A stretch of DNA of 64,000 nt from CAWBUW01 sp963792075. Its GTDB lineage: Bacteria > Chloroflexota > Anaerolineae > Anaerolineales > UBA4823. The notes under the pieces were generated by a model. That model worked only from the letters and a program-made list of their open reading frames with translations. It was not told the DNA's origin and searched no databases. Location: the NCBI GenBank assembly GCA_963792075.1, contig CAWBUW010000012.1:2046001-2110000 (forward strand). Direction: 5' to 3'. A program made the translations under genes and the position numbers. The number at the start of each line of letters is the position of its first letter. The stretch's first letter is position 1. Below are positions 55,458-63,202 of this stretch, one piece after another.

Positions 55458-56102
55458 ATGGGCTTGTCTTTTTACGGTCAGCGCTTGTGTTTCATCGGCG
55501 CCCACCCGGACGATATCGAGCTGGGCTGTGGGGCATTTATCTCCAACGTCCTCGGGCAGGCAGAGATCCTGTGCGTTACGCTTTCAGATAACCAGAAGAA
55601 CCCGGATTTGCAGCACCTGGTGGAAGAGCATTACCGCAGCATGGCTGTGCTGGGTGTGCCGCGCGAGCAGGTGCGCCTGGAGCCATTTGTCACCCGTCGT
55701 TTCCCGCAAGATCGCCAGGAAATCTTGGAATACCTGTTCCAGCTCAATAAGACCTATAAGCCGGATATCGTCTTCACGCATACCCGCTCGGATATCCACC
55801 AGGACCACGAGCAGACCACCGAAGAGGTGCTGCGGGCTTTTCGCGGTACCACCGTGTTGGGGTTCGATGTGACGCGTTCCAGCTACGGCTTCTTCCCACA
55901 TTTCCTGGTCGAAGTGACTGCCGCGGACGTGGAAAAGAAAATCCAGGCGCTGGAGCAGTACACCACGTACCATGACCGCTACTATTTCAGCGCAGACCTG
56001 ATCCGGGCGACCCTGATCCGGCACGGGGCATTGGCTGAAAAGCAGTTTGCAGAAGGGTTTGATATTTTGAGGATTGTGGGGAATTTCCAGAAGTGTCAGT
56101 AA
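55458..56102 (+). CDS. PIG-L/LmbE family deacetylase
   Basis: 214 residues. The zinc-binding GAHPDDIELGCG (~14-25) with the AHPDD signature and the third ligand in HTRSDIHQDHEQT are both intact. PIG-L enzymes remove acetyl groups from N-acetylglucosamine-containing substrates or similar compounds. In a polysaccharide locus it probably de-N-acetylates a sugar. It is likely co-transcribed with the methyltransferase before it. Confidence 0.9.
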   Translation: MGLSFYGQRLCFIGAHPDDIELGCGAFISNVLGQAEILCVTLSDNQKNPDLQHLVEEHYRSMAVLGVPREQVRLEPFVTRRFPQDRQEILEYLFQLNKTYKPDIVFTHTRSDIHQDHEQTTEEVLRAFRGTTVLGFDVTRSSYGFFPHFLVEVTAADVEKKIQALEQYTTYHDRYYFSADLIRATLIRHGALAEKQFAEGFDILRIVGNFQKCQ

Positions 56103-56160
56103 GCGGTCTCTACTTTGGCTGATAACCTGTTCTTTCATCAACAATGCAGGTGATGATCCT

Positions 56161-56478
56161 ATGCTAAGAAAAGATTTGAAGGTAGCCCGCACCTTGAGAA
56201 AACGTCTGGAAACCATTCCGGCATTCAAACGAATGATGGTCTTTGGCTCGCGTGCGCGCGGAGATGCCAATCCGGACTCTGACCTGGATTTATTCATTGA
56301 GGTTTCCGACCTCAATGCGGAAATTCGTGAGCAAATTCAAATGGCAGCCTGGGAAGTCAGCCTTGAAAATGGAGTTGTCATTTCCTCTTTTATTGCCAGT
56401 TCCTATTCGCTGAAGCACAGTTTATTGGCAGCTAACCCATTGCTAAAGGCTATCGAAATGGATGGCATAGCAGTATGA
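56161..56478 (+). CDS. MNT-type nucleotidyltransferase (probable antitoxin of a HEPN/MNT pair)
   Basis: 105 residues with the minimal nucleotidyltransferase site: MMVFGSRARGDANPDSDLDLFIEV (GS-x-ARG-x(n)-SDxDL). Both catalytic acidic residues are present. In HEPN/MNT modules the MNT protein adds nucleotides to the HEPN toxin and silences it. AGGTGATG precedes ATG 56161; an upstream in-frame start (56074) overlaps the PIG-L gene and lacks a site. The stop overlaps the HEPN ATG by 4 nt. Confidence 0.85.
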   Translation: MLRKDLKVARTLRKRLETIPAFKRMMVFGSRARGDANPDSDLDLFIEVSDLNAEIREQIQMAAWEVSLENGVVISSFIASSYSLKHSLLAANPLLKAIEMDGIAV

Positions 56479-56873
56479 GTGACAATCCACGCGCAGAGTT
56501 AATCACTTATCGCCTCCAACAGGCCAATGAGAGCCTTAAAGAGGCTCAAATCCTTGCTGAGGCCTCTCTATGGCGTGGCGCGATCAACCGCGCTTATTAC
56601 GCCATGTTTTATGCAGTTCTGGCGCTAACGGTAATCAACCAGCAAGTCATATCAAAACATTCTGGCGTGATCGCTTTTTTTGATAGGGATTTTGTACGGA
56701 CCGGGATCTTCCCAAAGGAACTTTCCCGTTATTTGCATTTTGCTTTCGAGCGCAGGCAAAATAGCGACTACGGGGATTTATTTAGCGCAGATCAAGAAGA
56801 AACCAATCGAGCGATCAAAGAAGCTGATGAATTTGTCACACTGGTCAAGAATTACCTGCACGATAAGAATTGA
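56475..56873 (+). CDS. HEPN domain protein, UPF0332 type (probable toxin of a HEPN/MNT pair)
   Basis: 132 residues, mostly helical, with RAYYAMFYAVLALT and KHSGVIAFFDRDFVRTGIFPKEL, typical of the UPF0332 HEPN group. The canonical R-x4-6-H RNase motif is not obvious; the matching place reads ERRQNSDYGDLF. It may work through another residue set or may not be a nuclease. It is coupled to the MNT gene (ATGA). The pair is more AT-rich than the surrounding sugar genes, as expected for an acquired module. Confidence 0.83.
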   Translation: MSDNPRAELITYRLQQANESLKEAQILAEASLWRGAINRAYYAMFYAVLALTVINQQVISKHSGVIAFFDRDFVRTGIFPKELSRYLHFAFERRQNSDYGDLFSADQEETNRAIKEADEFVTLVKNYLHDKN

Positions 56874-56912
56874 CATCCCTGGACCTCAAACGAAATAATT
56901 ACTTTCTTACCC

Positions 56913-56940
56913 TTGACCCAGAGTGGATCGCGGCTATAAT
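56913..56940 (+). promoter_or_regulatory. Sigma-70-type promoter for the wHTH regulator
   Basis: TTGACC (56913-56918), a 16-nt spacer and TATAAT (56935-56940), one of the best -35/-10 pairs in the window. The leader is about 31 nt. Confidence 0.65.
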
Positions 56941-56977
56941 TCAGTTGCTGAATTTCATGCACTGAATATAGGATATT

Positions 56978-57481
56978 ATGGATCATACTGCCGAAACCAC
57001 TCACGATCTGGCCTTGCTGGAACAGATCGAAAACGACCCCAATATCACCCAGGCCTCGCTGGCAACCCGCCTGGGCGTTGCCGTGGGTACAGTCAACTGG
57101 CATATCAAGCGCCTGATCACCAAAGGATATGTCAAAGTCAAGCGCGCTGAGCGGCGCAAGCTGCGCTATATCATCACCCCCGAGGGGATCGCCCACCGCG
57201 CTCTTTTGACGGTAGACTATATCGAGCAGTCGCTGCTGATGTACCGCAATACACGCCAGCGCGTGGTCGAGCACCTGCGGGCTGTAAAACACGCCGGGTA
57301 TGACCGGGTGCGCATTATGGGGGAGAGCAGCATCGCTGTAGACCTGGCAGACATCTGCCGCCTTACCTGCCTGGAGCAGGGGGTGCAGGTGGTCGAGGAT
57401 GGGGATGCGCCGGCGCTGGTGGTGCAGGGTTTTAGTGTAAAATTGGTGTTCGACCAGGCAGAGGCCGGGCAAAAGGTATAG
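56978..57481 (+). CDS. Winged helix-turn-helix transcriptional regulator
   Basis: 167 residues. The N-terminal HTH (DLALLEQIENDPNITQASLATRLGVAVGTVNWHIKRLITKGYVKVKR) is of the Lrp/MarR type. The C-terminal part (YDRVRIMGESSIAVDLADICRLTCLEQGVQVVED) looks Rossmann-like and could bind a small ligand such as a nucleotide sugar, which would suit a regulator of this locus. It lies 20 nt before the ABC-exporter genes in the same direction, so it may control its own transcript and theirs. AGGATAT is a weak ribosome-binding site. Confidence 0.82.
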   Translation: MDHTAETTHDLALLEQIENDPNITQASLATRLGVAVGTVNWHIKRLITKGYVKVKRAERRKLRYIITPEGIAHRALLTVDYIEQSLLMYRNTRQRVVEHLRAVKHAGYDRVRIMGESSIAVDLADICRLTCLEQGVQVVEDGDAPALVVQGFSVKLVFDQAEAGQKV

Positions 57482-57501
57482 GAAGCTTGAGGCGAGAACG
57501 C

Positions 57502-58395
57502 ATGGCGCAGATAACCAACCCCGCCGCGGGTAGTGAGATTCCCCACCCGAAAGAAGAAATCATCCTGATCCAGGCGACGCACGGCCTGGCGGCGCTGAAC
57601 CTGCGCGACCTGTGGGTTTACCGCGAGCTGATCTTCTTCCTCATCTGGCGCGACCTGAAGGTGCGCTACAAGCAGACACTGCTGGGGGCCAGTTGGGCCA
57701 TCTTGCAGCCGGTGCTGCAGATGGTGGTGTTCACCCTGCTGTTTGACCGCCTGGCAAACCTTTCCTCGGATGGCGTGCCGTACCCGATTTTCAATTACAC
57801 CGCGCTGCTGCCCTGGGGACTGTTTTCCAAAGCCTTGACGGATGCCGGGCGTTCGCTGGTCAACAACCGTAACATGATCACAAAAGTTTATTTTCCGCGC
57901 CTGGTCATTCCGCTGGCTTCGACGTTGAGCGGCATGGTGGATTTCGCGGTTGCCTTCCTGGTCCTGGTAGTGATGATGCTGTATTACCACTTCACGCCTG
58001 GTTCCGGCTACCAGTTCGTTCCCAGCACGGCGCTGCTGGCGCTGCTGCCGCTGTTGCTGCTGGCGCTGGTGGCGGCGTTGGGCGCCAGCCTGTGGCTCTC
58101 GGCGATGAACGTGCTCTACCGTGACGTGGGTTATGTATTGCCCTTCCTGACGCAGATCTGGTTCTTCGCCACCCCAATCGTGTATTCCTCCTCTGCGGTG
58201 CCGCAGCACCTGCGTTGGCTGTATGCCCTGAACCCCATGGTCGGTGTGATTGATGGTTTTCGCTGGGCGCTGCTGGGCACCCCTGCACCGGATACCCTGG
58301 GAATGGGGGTTTCGATTATTGTTGCGTTGGTACTGCTGGTCAGTGGGCTGGTGTATTTCCGGCGCATGGAACGCTCGTTTGCGGATGAGATTTAG
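57502..58395 (+). CDS. Polysaccharide ABC exporter permease (Wzm-like)
   Basis: 297 residues, six membrane segments of the ABC-2 type. IFFLIWRDLKVRYKQTLLGASWAILQPVLQMVVFTLLF and the C-terminal LNPMVGVIDGFRWALLG are hallmarks of Wzm/TagG permeases. Together with the next gene it exports a finished polysaccharide across the membrane. GAGG lies 9 nt before ATG 57502; a TTG at 57487 is also in frame. The gap to the ATPase gene is 12 nt. Confidence 0.92.
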   Translation: MAQITNPAAGSEIPHPKEEIILIQATHGLAALNLRDLWVYRELIFFLIWRDLKVRYKQTLLGASWAILQPVLQMVVFTLLFDRLANLSSDGVPYPIFNYTALLPWGLFSKALTDAGRSLVNNRNMITKVYFPRLVIPLASTLSGMVDFAVAFLVLVVMMLYYHFTPGSGYQFVPSTALLALLPLLLLALVAALGASLWLSAMNVLYRDVGYVLPFLTQIWFFATPIVYSSSAVPQHLRWLYALNPMVGVIDGFRWALLGTPAPDTLGMGVSIIVALVLLVSGLVYFRRMERSFADEI

Positions 58396-58407
58396 GAGCA
58401 GCGGCTG

Positions 58408-59679
58408 ATGTCGGACATAGCAATTCGCGTGGAGAAATTGAGCAAGCAGTTCAAGATTGGGTCTGCACCCGTCCAATACCGCACGCTGCGGGATTCGCTG
58501 ACGGATGTGCTGGCTGCCCCGGCACGCTTGTTAAAGAGTGGCTCACCCGGTCGAGAAAAAAGTACGATCTGGGCGCTGCAGGATGTCTCATTCGAAATCC
58601 ACAAAGGACAGGTCGTGGGTGTGATCGGCCGCAACGGTGCCGGGAAGAGCACGCTGTTGAAGATCCTCTCACGAGTGACCGAGCCAACCTCGGGCCGGGC
58701 GGAAGTGCGCGGCCGGGTGGGGGCGCTGCTCGAAGTGGGCACGGGGTTCCACCCCGAGTTGAGCGGGCGGGAGAATATCTACCTCAACGGCGCCATCCTG
58801 GGCATGAAGCGTACCGAGATCGAGCGCAAGTTCGATGAAATCGTGGCTTTTTCGGAAGTGGAACAGTTCATTGATACGCCTGTGAAGCGCTATTCGAGCG
58901 GCATGTACCTGCGCCTGGCGTTTGCCGTGGCAGCACACCTGGAGCCGGAGATCCTGGTCGTGGATGAAGTGCTGGCAGTGGGCGATGCGGAGTTTCAGCG
59001 CAAGTGCCTGGGCAAGATGAGCGACGTGGCCCAGGAAGGGCGCACCGTATTGTTTGTCAGCCATAATATGTCGGCTATCCTGCGCCTGACCGATGAAGCG
59101 CTCGTGCTGGAAAAAGGCAAGCTGGCGCTGCGCGCTCCCACGCCTGAGGCGGTGGATTATTACATGGCGGCGGGTTTTTCCGAAACCGGCGAGCGTACCT
59201 GGCAGCGTGACGAAATACCGGCAGACGCAGCGCCGTTTACCCCCCTGGCGCTGCGCGTGCGCAACCCGCAGGGGCAGGTGGCAGACACGCTGCGCACCAC
59301 CGATCCTGTGACGGTGGAATTTGATTATGAGCTGAGCAGCCCCATTACCGGGCTGCGCGTGGGGCTGTACCTGCTGACCTTGCGAGGGGAATACGTATTC
59401 ACTTCGTTTGATACGGATGACCCGGAGCGGTTTGACCAGTATGGGGTGCGTGCAGCCGGGCGCTATACCAGCCGCTGCACACTACCGGCGAACCTGTTGA
59501 ATGACGGGCGCTACGTGCTGGCAGTCAACGCCAGCGCCTTCCGTGTGCGGCGTTATTTTTATGACGATCACGCCCTGGCAATTACGCTGGATGGCACCGG
59601 CGCGCCCGGCAAGCACTGGCCGGAGCCGCGGTTGGGGCCGGTGCGGCCCGCGCTGGATTGGGAAATCCTGAAAAGATGA
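58408..59679 (+). CDS. Polysaccharide ABC exporter ATPase with C-terminal glycan-binding domain (Wzt-like)
   Basis: 423 residues. N-terminal ABC ATPase with Walker A GRNGAGKSTLLK (~72-83), GTGFHPELSGRENIYLNGAILGM, YSSGMYLRLAFAVAAHLEPEILVVDEVLAVGD and the switch His in LFVSHNMSAI. A C-terminal domain (~255-423) with beta-rich sequence (VTVEFDYELSSPITGLRVGLYLLT) matches the Wzt glycan-binding domain that recognises the capped polymer. This points to export of a polymer with a specific terminal mark, perhaps added by a methyltransferase in the locus. The stop overlaps the next ATG by 4 nt. Confidence 0.93.
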   Translation: MSDIAIRVEKLSKQFKIGSAPVQYRTLRDSLTDVLAAPARLLKSGSPGREKSTIWALQDVSFEIHKGQVVGVIGRNGAGKSTLLKILSRVTEPTSGRAEVRGRVGALLEVGTGFHPELSGRENIYLNGAILGMKRTEIERKFDEIVAFSEVEQFIDTPVKRYSSGMYLRLAFAVAAHLEPEILVVDEVLAVGDAEFQRKCLGKMSDVAQEGRTVLFVSHNMSAILRLTDEALVLEKGKLALRAPTPEAVDYYMAAGFSETGERTWQRDEIPADAAPFTPLALRVRNPQGQVADTLRTTDPVTVEFDYELSSPITGLRVGLYLLTLRGEYVFTSFDTDDPERFDQYGVRAAGRYTSRCTLPANLLNDGRYVLAVNASAFRVRRYFYDDHALAITLDGTGAPGKHWPEPRLGPVRPALDWEILKR

Positions 59680-61298
59680 GCGAGCGAAATATATTAAAAG
59701 ATTGGTTGGGAGATTTACCCTGGGCAGCCGAGCTGTGGTGGCAGGTGCGCCAACCTGGCCGGCCGGTGACGGATAAATTTGCGCTGGACCATCTGCAAAA
59801 AGCGCTGCCGGGCTGGCGGACAGAGGTGGGGGAGGCGCTGCAGGAAAAGCTCAAAGCCGGGGATTCCCTGCCAGGGAAGAAAGTATTGGTTTTTGGCACA
59901 CTGCGCTGGTGGGTGGAACATACCGCGCTGATAGGGTTAGGGTTGGCAGGCATGGGGCACCAGGTGACTTTAGCCTACCTGCCCTACGCCTTGTGGCAGG
60001 AGCCGATCAACCGCTTCGATTTGCATCGACAGAATGCTTATGCGCGCCACTTACTCTCACAGGCCGAGCCGCTGGTGAAGGTAATCTCATTCCTGGACGA
60101 AAGGCTGGCTTTTAGAGGCTCGCTACCCGAAGAGGTCGAGCAGGCCGTGGCCCAGGTTGCGCTGCGCGATACGCAGTACACGCTGCAGGTGGAGCAGGTC
60201 TCCACGGATTCAGACCTGTACCGCTTACGCCTGGAGCGCAACCGGCAGGCGGCGCGCGTGGCATACGGTTGGCTGCAGCGCAACCGCCCGGAGGTGATCG
60301 TGCTGCCCAATGGCACGATCCTGGAATTTGGGGTGCTCTACCAGGTGGCCCGTTACTTAGAGATCCCGGTGGTGACTTATGAATTTGGTGAACAGCGCCA
60401 GCGCATCTGGTTGGCGCGCAACGCGGAGGTAATGCGCCAGCAAACCGACGACCTCTGGCAGGCACGTAAGGACCAACCCCTGGATGCTTCTCAACAGCAG
60501 CAGGTTCGGAAGTTGTTTGCCGCGCGCCAACGCGCCAGCCTGTGGGAGAATTTTGCCCGGCGTTGGCAGGGCGCGCCCAGTGAGGGCGGTGAGCAGGCGC
60601 GGAAGACTTTAGGCCTGGACGGGCGTCCGGTTGTGCTGCTGGCGACCAATGTGATCGGCGATAGCCTGACGCTGGGGCGGCAGGTCTTCAGCGACTCGAT
60701 GACCGGATGGCTCGAGCGCACCACGCAGTTCTTCGCCGGCCGCCCAGACGTGCAGTTTGTGATCCGCATCCACCCGGGCGAATTGATCACCAAGGGGCCT
60801 TCAGTGGCAGATGTGGTCCTGCGCGCCCTGGAAAAGACAGATGCCGCGGAACTACCCGAGCACATCCATATGGTCCCGGCAGATGGCAAGGTGAACACGT
60901 ATGACTTGGTCGAGATCGCCGACCTGGGGTTGGTGTACACCACCACGGTAGGGATGGAGATGGCGATGAGCGGTGTGCCGGTCCTGGTGGTCGGCAATAC
61001 ACATTACCGGGGCAAGGGGTTCACGCTCGATCCGCAGACCTGGGAAGGGTATTTTGAGCTGCTCACGCAGGTTCTGGCGCAGCCAGCGCTTTTCCGCCCC
61101 ACGCAGCAGCAGGTGGCAGATGCCTGGCATTATGCCTACCGGTTCTTCTTCGATTACCCCCATCCTTTCCCCTGGCATGTAACGCGCATTTGGACGGATG
61201 TAGAGGAATGGCCGCTGCGACGTGTGCTGAGCACGGAGGGGCAGCAGGTGTTTGGCCAGACCTTCGCGTATTTGACCGGTGAAGCCGTAGTGTGGTAG
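59676..61298 (+). CDS. Capsule-polysaccharide-type glycosyltransferase-like protein
   Basis: 540 residues, soluble. The C-terminal half has FVIRIHPGELITKGPSV, HIHMVPADGKVNTYDLVEIADLGLVYTTTVGMEMAMSGVPVLVVGNTHYRGKGFT, which resembles the capsule synthesis family (KpsC/KpsS-like, beta-Kdo transferases). The N-terminal half carries VLVFGTLRWWVEHTALIGLGLAGMGHQV, a Rossmann-like start. It could prime or extend the polymer exported by the ABC pair it overlaps. The exact sugar is unknown. Confidence 0.75.
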   Translation: MSERNILKDWLGDLPWAAELWWQVRQPGRPVTDKFALDHLQKALPGWRTEVGEALQEKLKAGDSLPGKKVLVFGTLRWWVEHTALIGLGLAGMGHQVTLAYLPYALWQEPINRFDLHRQNAYARHLLSQAEPLVKVISFLDERLAFRGSLPEEVEQAVAQVALRDTQYTLQVEQVSTDSDLYRLRLERNRQAARVAYGWLQRNRPEVIVLPNGTILEFGVLYQVARYLEIPVVTYEFGEQRQRIWLARNAEVMRQQTDDLWQARKDQPLDASQQQQVRKLFAARQRASLWENFARRWQGAPSEGGEQARKTLGLDGRPVVLLATNVIGDSLTLGRQVFSDSMTGWLERTTQFFAGRPDVQFVIRIHPGELITKGPSVADVVLRALEKTDAAELPEHIHMVPADGKVNTYDLVEIADLGLVYTTTVGMEMAMSGVPVLVVGNTHYRGKGFTLDPQTWEGYFELLTQVLAQPALFRPTQQQVADAWHYAYRFFFDYPHPFPWHVTRIWTDVEEWPLRRVLSTEGQQVFGQTFAYLTGEAVVW

Positions 61299-61300
61299 TT

Positions 61301-62158
61301 ATGAAGGTTAAGCAACAGGTACAGGAATTTTATAACCAGGTTGGCTGGCAGCAGTTGAGCGAAGGGGTGTACCAGAACGCGGCGTATGAAGATCTGCGCC
61401 CGGTTTCGAGGGATTATATCCACAAATGTCACCTGCGTGTGCTGCGCTATCTGAAACCCAGCGGCCGGTTTTTCCTCGACGCGGGCTCTGGTCCGATCCA
61501 GTACATGGAATACCTGGAGTATTCGCGCCAGTACCAGCGGCGGGTATGCGTCGATATTTCCATCCTGGCGCTGCAAGAAGCGCGCCATCGGATTGGAGAC
61601 CACGGCCTCTACGTGGTCGCGGACGTCGCCAACCTGCCCTTCAAAGCGGACAGCTTCGACGGCGGGGTGTCTTTGCATACGATCCACCATTTGCCTGCAT
61701 CCGAGCATCCCCAGGCCTATACCGAGCTCGTGCGCGTGCTGGTAGACGACGCCACGGCGGTGGTGGTCAATGGATGGACGGACCCACCGTTGATGAAGCT
61801 TTTCGGTTGGCCGGTGGGGTGGGTGAAAGCGTGGCGCGAAAAGCGGGCAGCAAGAGCTGCCAACGCTGATGATGACCCTCAGCGAGCGCGTGAGCTCCTC
61901 GATCAGGCAGGCACTTTTGTGAGCAAGAACGATGCGGCCTGGCTGAAGCGCGAGGTGGGGGGACGCTTACCGCAGGGGACGCACCTGGAGATCTGGTGTT
62001 GGCGCAGCTTAAGTGTCGCATTTTTGCGCTCGTTTATTAACGAACGCCTTGGGGGGCGGTGGCTGCTGCGCGGGATATTTTGGTTGGAAGAGCGTTTCCC
62101 ACATTTCTTCGGGGAGCGCGGGCAGTATCCGCTGATCGTAATCAGGCGGGTTGGGTAG
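61301..62158 (+). CDS. SAM-dependent methyltransferase
   Basis: 285 residues. Motif I FFLDAGSGPIQYMEYL (~58-73), VCVDISILALQEA, VADVANLPFKADSFDGGVSLHTIHHLP and an acceptor region that differs from common families. The GSGP in place of GCGxG is a mild deviation. It could methylate a terminal sugar in the locus, a common way to cap O-antigen-like chains and give the Wzt domain its signal. ATG 61301 follows the previous stop by 2 nt; an upstream in-frame start at 61292 overlaps the previous gene. Confidence 0.83.
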   Translation: MKVKQQVQEFYNQVGWQQLSEGVYQNAAYEDLRPVSRDYIHKCHLRVLRYLKPSGRFFLDAGSGPIQYMEYLEYSRQYQRRVCVDISILALQEARHRIGDHGLYVVADVANLPFKADSFDGGVSLHTIHHLPASEHPQAYTELVRVLVDDATAVVVNGWTDPPLMKLFGWPVGWVKAWREKRAARAANADDDPQRARELLDQAGTFVSKNDAAWLKREVGGRLPQGTHLEIWCWRSLSVAFLRSFINERLGGRWLLRGIFWLEERFPHFFGERGQYPLIVIRRVG

Positions 62159-62194
62159 GTATCGTGCCATTGAGTTTGCGCAAAGGAGAATGAA

Positions 62195-63202
62195 ATGGAT
62201 TGGAGCCAACAAGTTGTTCTGGTGACTGGAGGAACGGGGTCTTTTGGCAAGCAGTTTGTCGAGATCATGCTCCAGGAGTGCCATCCGGCCAAGCTGATCG
62301 TTTTCAGCCGGGATGAGTTGAAACAACACGAGATGCGCGTGGCGGGTTTAGATCACCCCGACCTGCGCTATTTTATCGGGGACGTACGCGACGTGGAGCG
62401 CTTGCGCCGTGCCATGCACGGGGTAACCGTCGTGGTGCACGCTGCGGCGTTGAAGCAGGTGCCGGCGTGCGAATACAACCCCATGGAAGCGATCAAGACC
62501 AATATCCTGGGCAGCAGCAACGTGATTGAGGCGGCGCTGGATGCGGGGGTGAAGCAGGTCCTGGCACTGAGTACCGATAAAGCGGTCAACCCGGTGAACC
62601 TGTATGGCGCCACCAAGTTGGCCGCAGAAAAGTTGTTTGTGCAAAGCAACTCGTACGCCGCCGGGACGAGAACCCGCTTTAGCTGCGTGCGCTATGGCAA
62701 CGTCGTCGGCAGCCGCGGCAGCGTGGTGCCGGTCTTTATCCGCCAACGCCAGACCGGCAAGTTGACCATTACCGACGACCGCATGACGCGCTTCTGGCTG
62801 ACGCTGGACCAGGGTGTGCGTTTCGTGATCCACTGCATCGAGCAGATGCAGGGGGGCGAAGTGTTTGTGCCCAAGATCCCCAGCACACGCATCATTGACC
62901 TGGCGCGGGTGATCGCCCCAGAAGCGGAATATGACATTGTGGGAATTCGCCCGGGTGAGAAGCTGCATGAGGTGCTGATCTCAGAAGATGAATCGCGCTC
63001 AACGGTGGAGCGGGAGGAAATGTTCATCGTCAAGCCTGCCGCGACTCTGTGGCAGCGTGACCTGGCGTATGAAGGCAAGCCGCTGCCAGACGGCTTCCGC
63101 TATTCCAGCGACAACAACCCGGTCTGGTTAACCGAAGCGCAGATCCGGGAGATTGTGGCTCCCTTCGAAAAAGGGTCTACGCTGCAGGAGGCGGTTGGGT
63201 AA
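62195..63202 (+). CDS. UDP-GlcNAc 4,6-dehydratase (inverting), PseB-like
   Basis: 335 residues, extended SDR. TGGTGSFG (11-18), FSRDELKQHEM, VVHAAALKQVPACEYNPMEAIKTNI, STDKAVNPVNLYGATKLAAEKLF with the catalytic pair, RYGNVVGSRGSVVPVF, and GEKLHEVLISEDE. This is the PseB/FlaA1/CapE set, which makes UDP-4-keto-6-deoxy-L-sugars for pseudaminic acid or for L-fucosamine/L-quinovosamine. AAAGGAG precedes ATG 62195. The next gene starts within its stop codon, so the products probably act in sequence. Confidence 0.93.
   Translation: MDWSQQVVLVTGGTGSFGKQFVEIMLQECHPAKLIVFSRDELKQHEMRVAGLDHPDLRYFIGDVRDVERLRRAMHGVTVVVHAAALKQVPACEYNPMEAIKTNILGSSNVIEAALDAGVKQVLALSTDKAVNPVNLYGATKLAAEKLFVQSNSYAAGTRTRFSCVRYGNVVGSRGSVVPVFIRQRQTGKLTITDDRMTRFWLTLDQGVRFVIHCIEQMQGGEVFVPKIPSTRIIDLARVIAPEAEYDIVGIRPGEKLHEVLISEDESRSTVEREEMFIVKPAATLWQRDLAYEGKPLPDGFRYSSDNNPVWLTEAQIREIVAPFEKGSTLQEAVG

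Noticed and set aside
57217..58476. Long minus-strand open frame (419 codons) very rich in Gln, His and Arg
   Set aside because: It is the antisense of the wHTH and Wzm genes; its composition is that of a mirror frame of GC-rich coding DNA.
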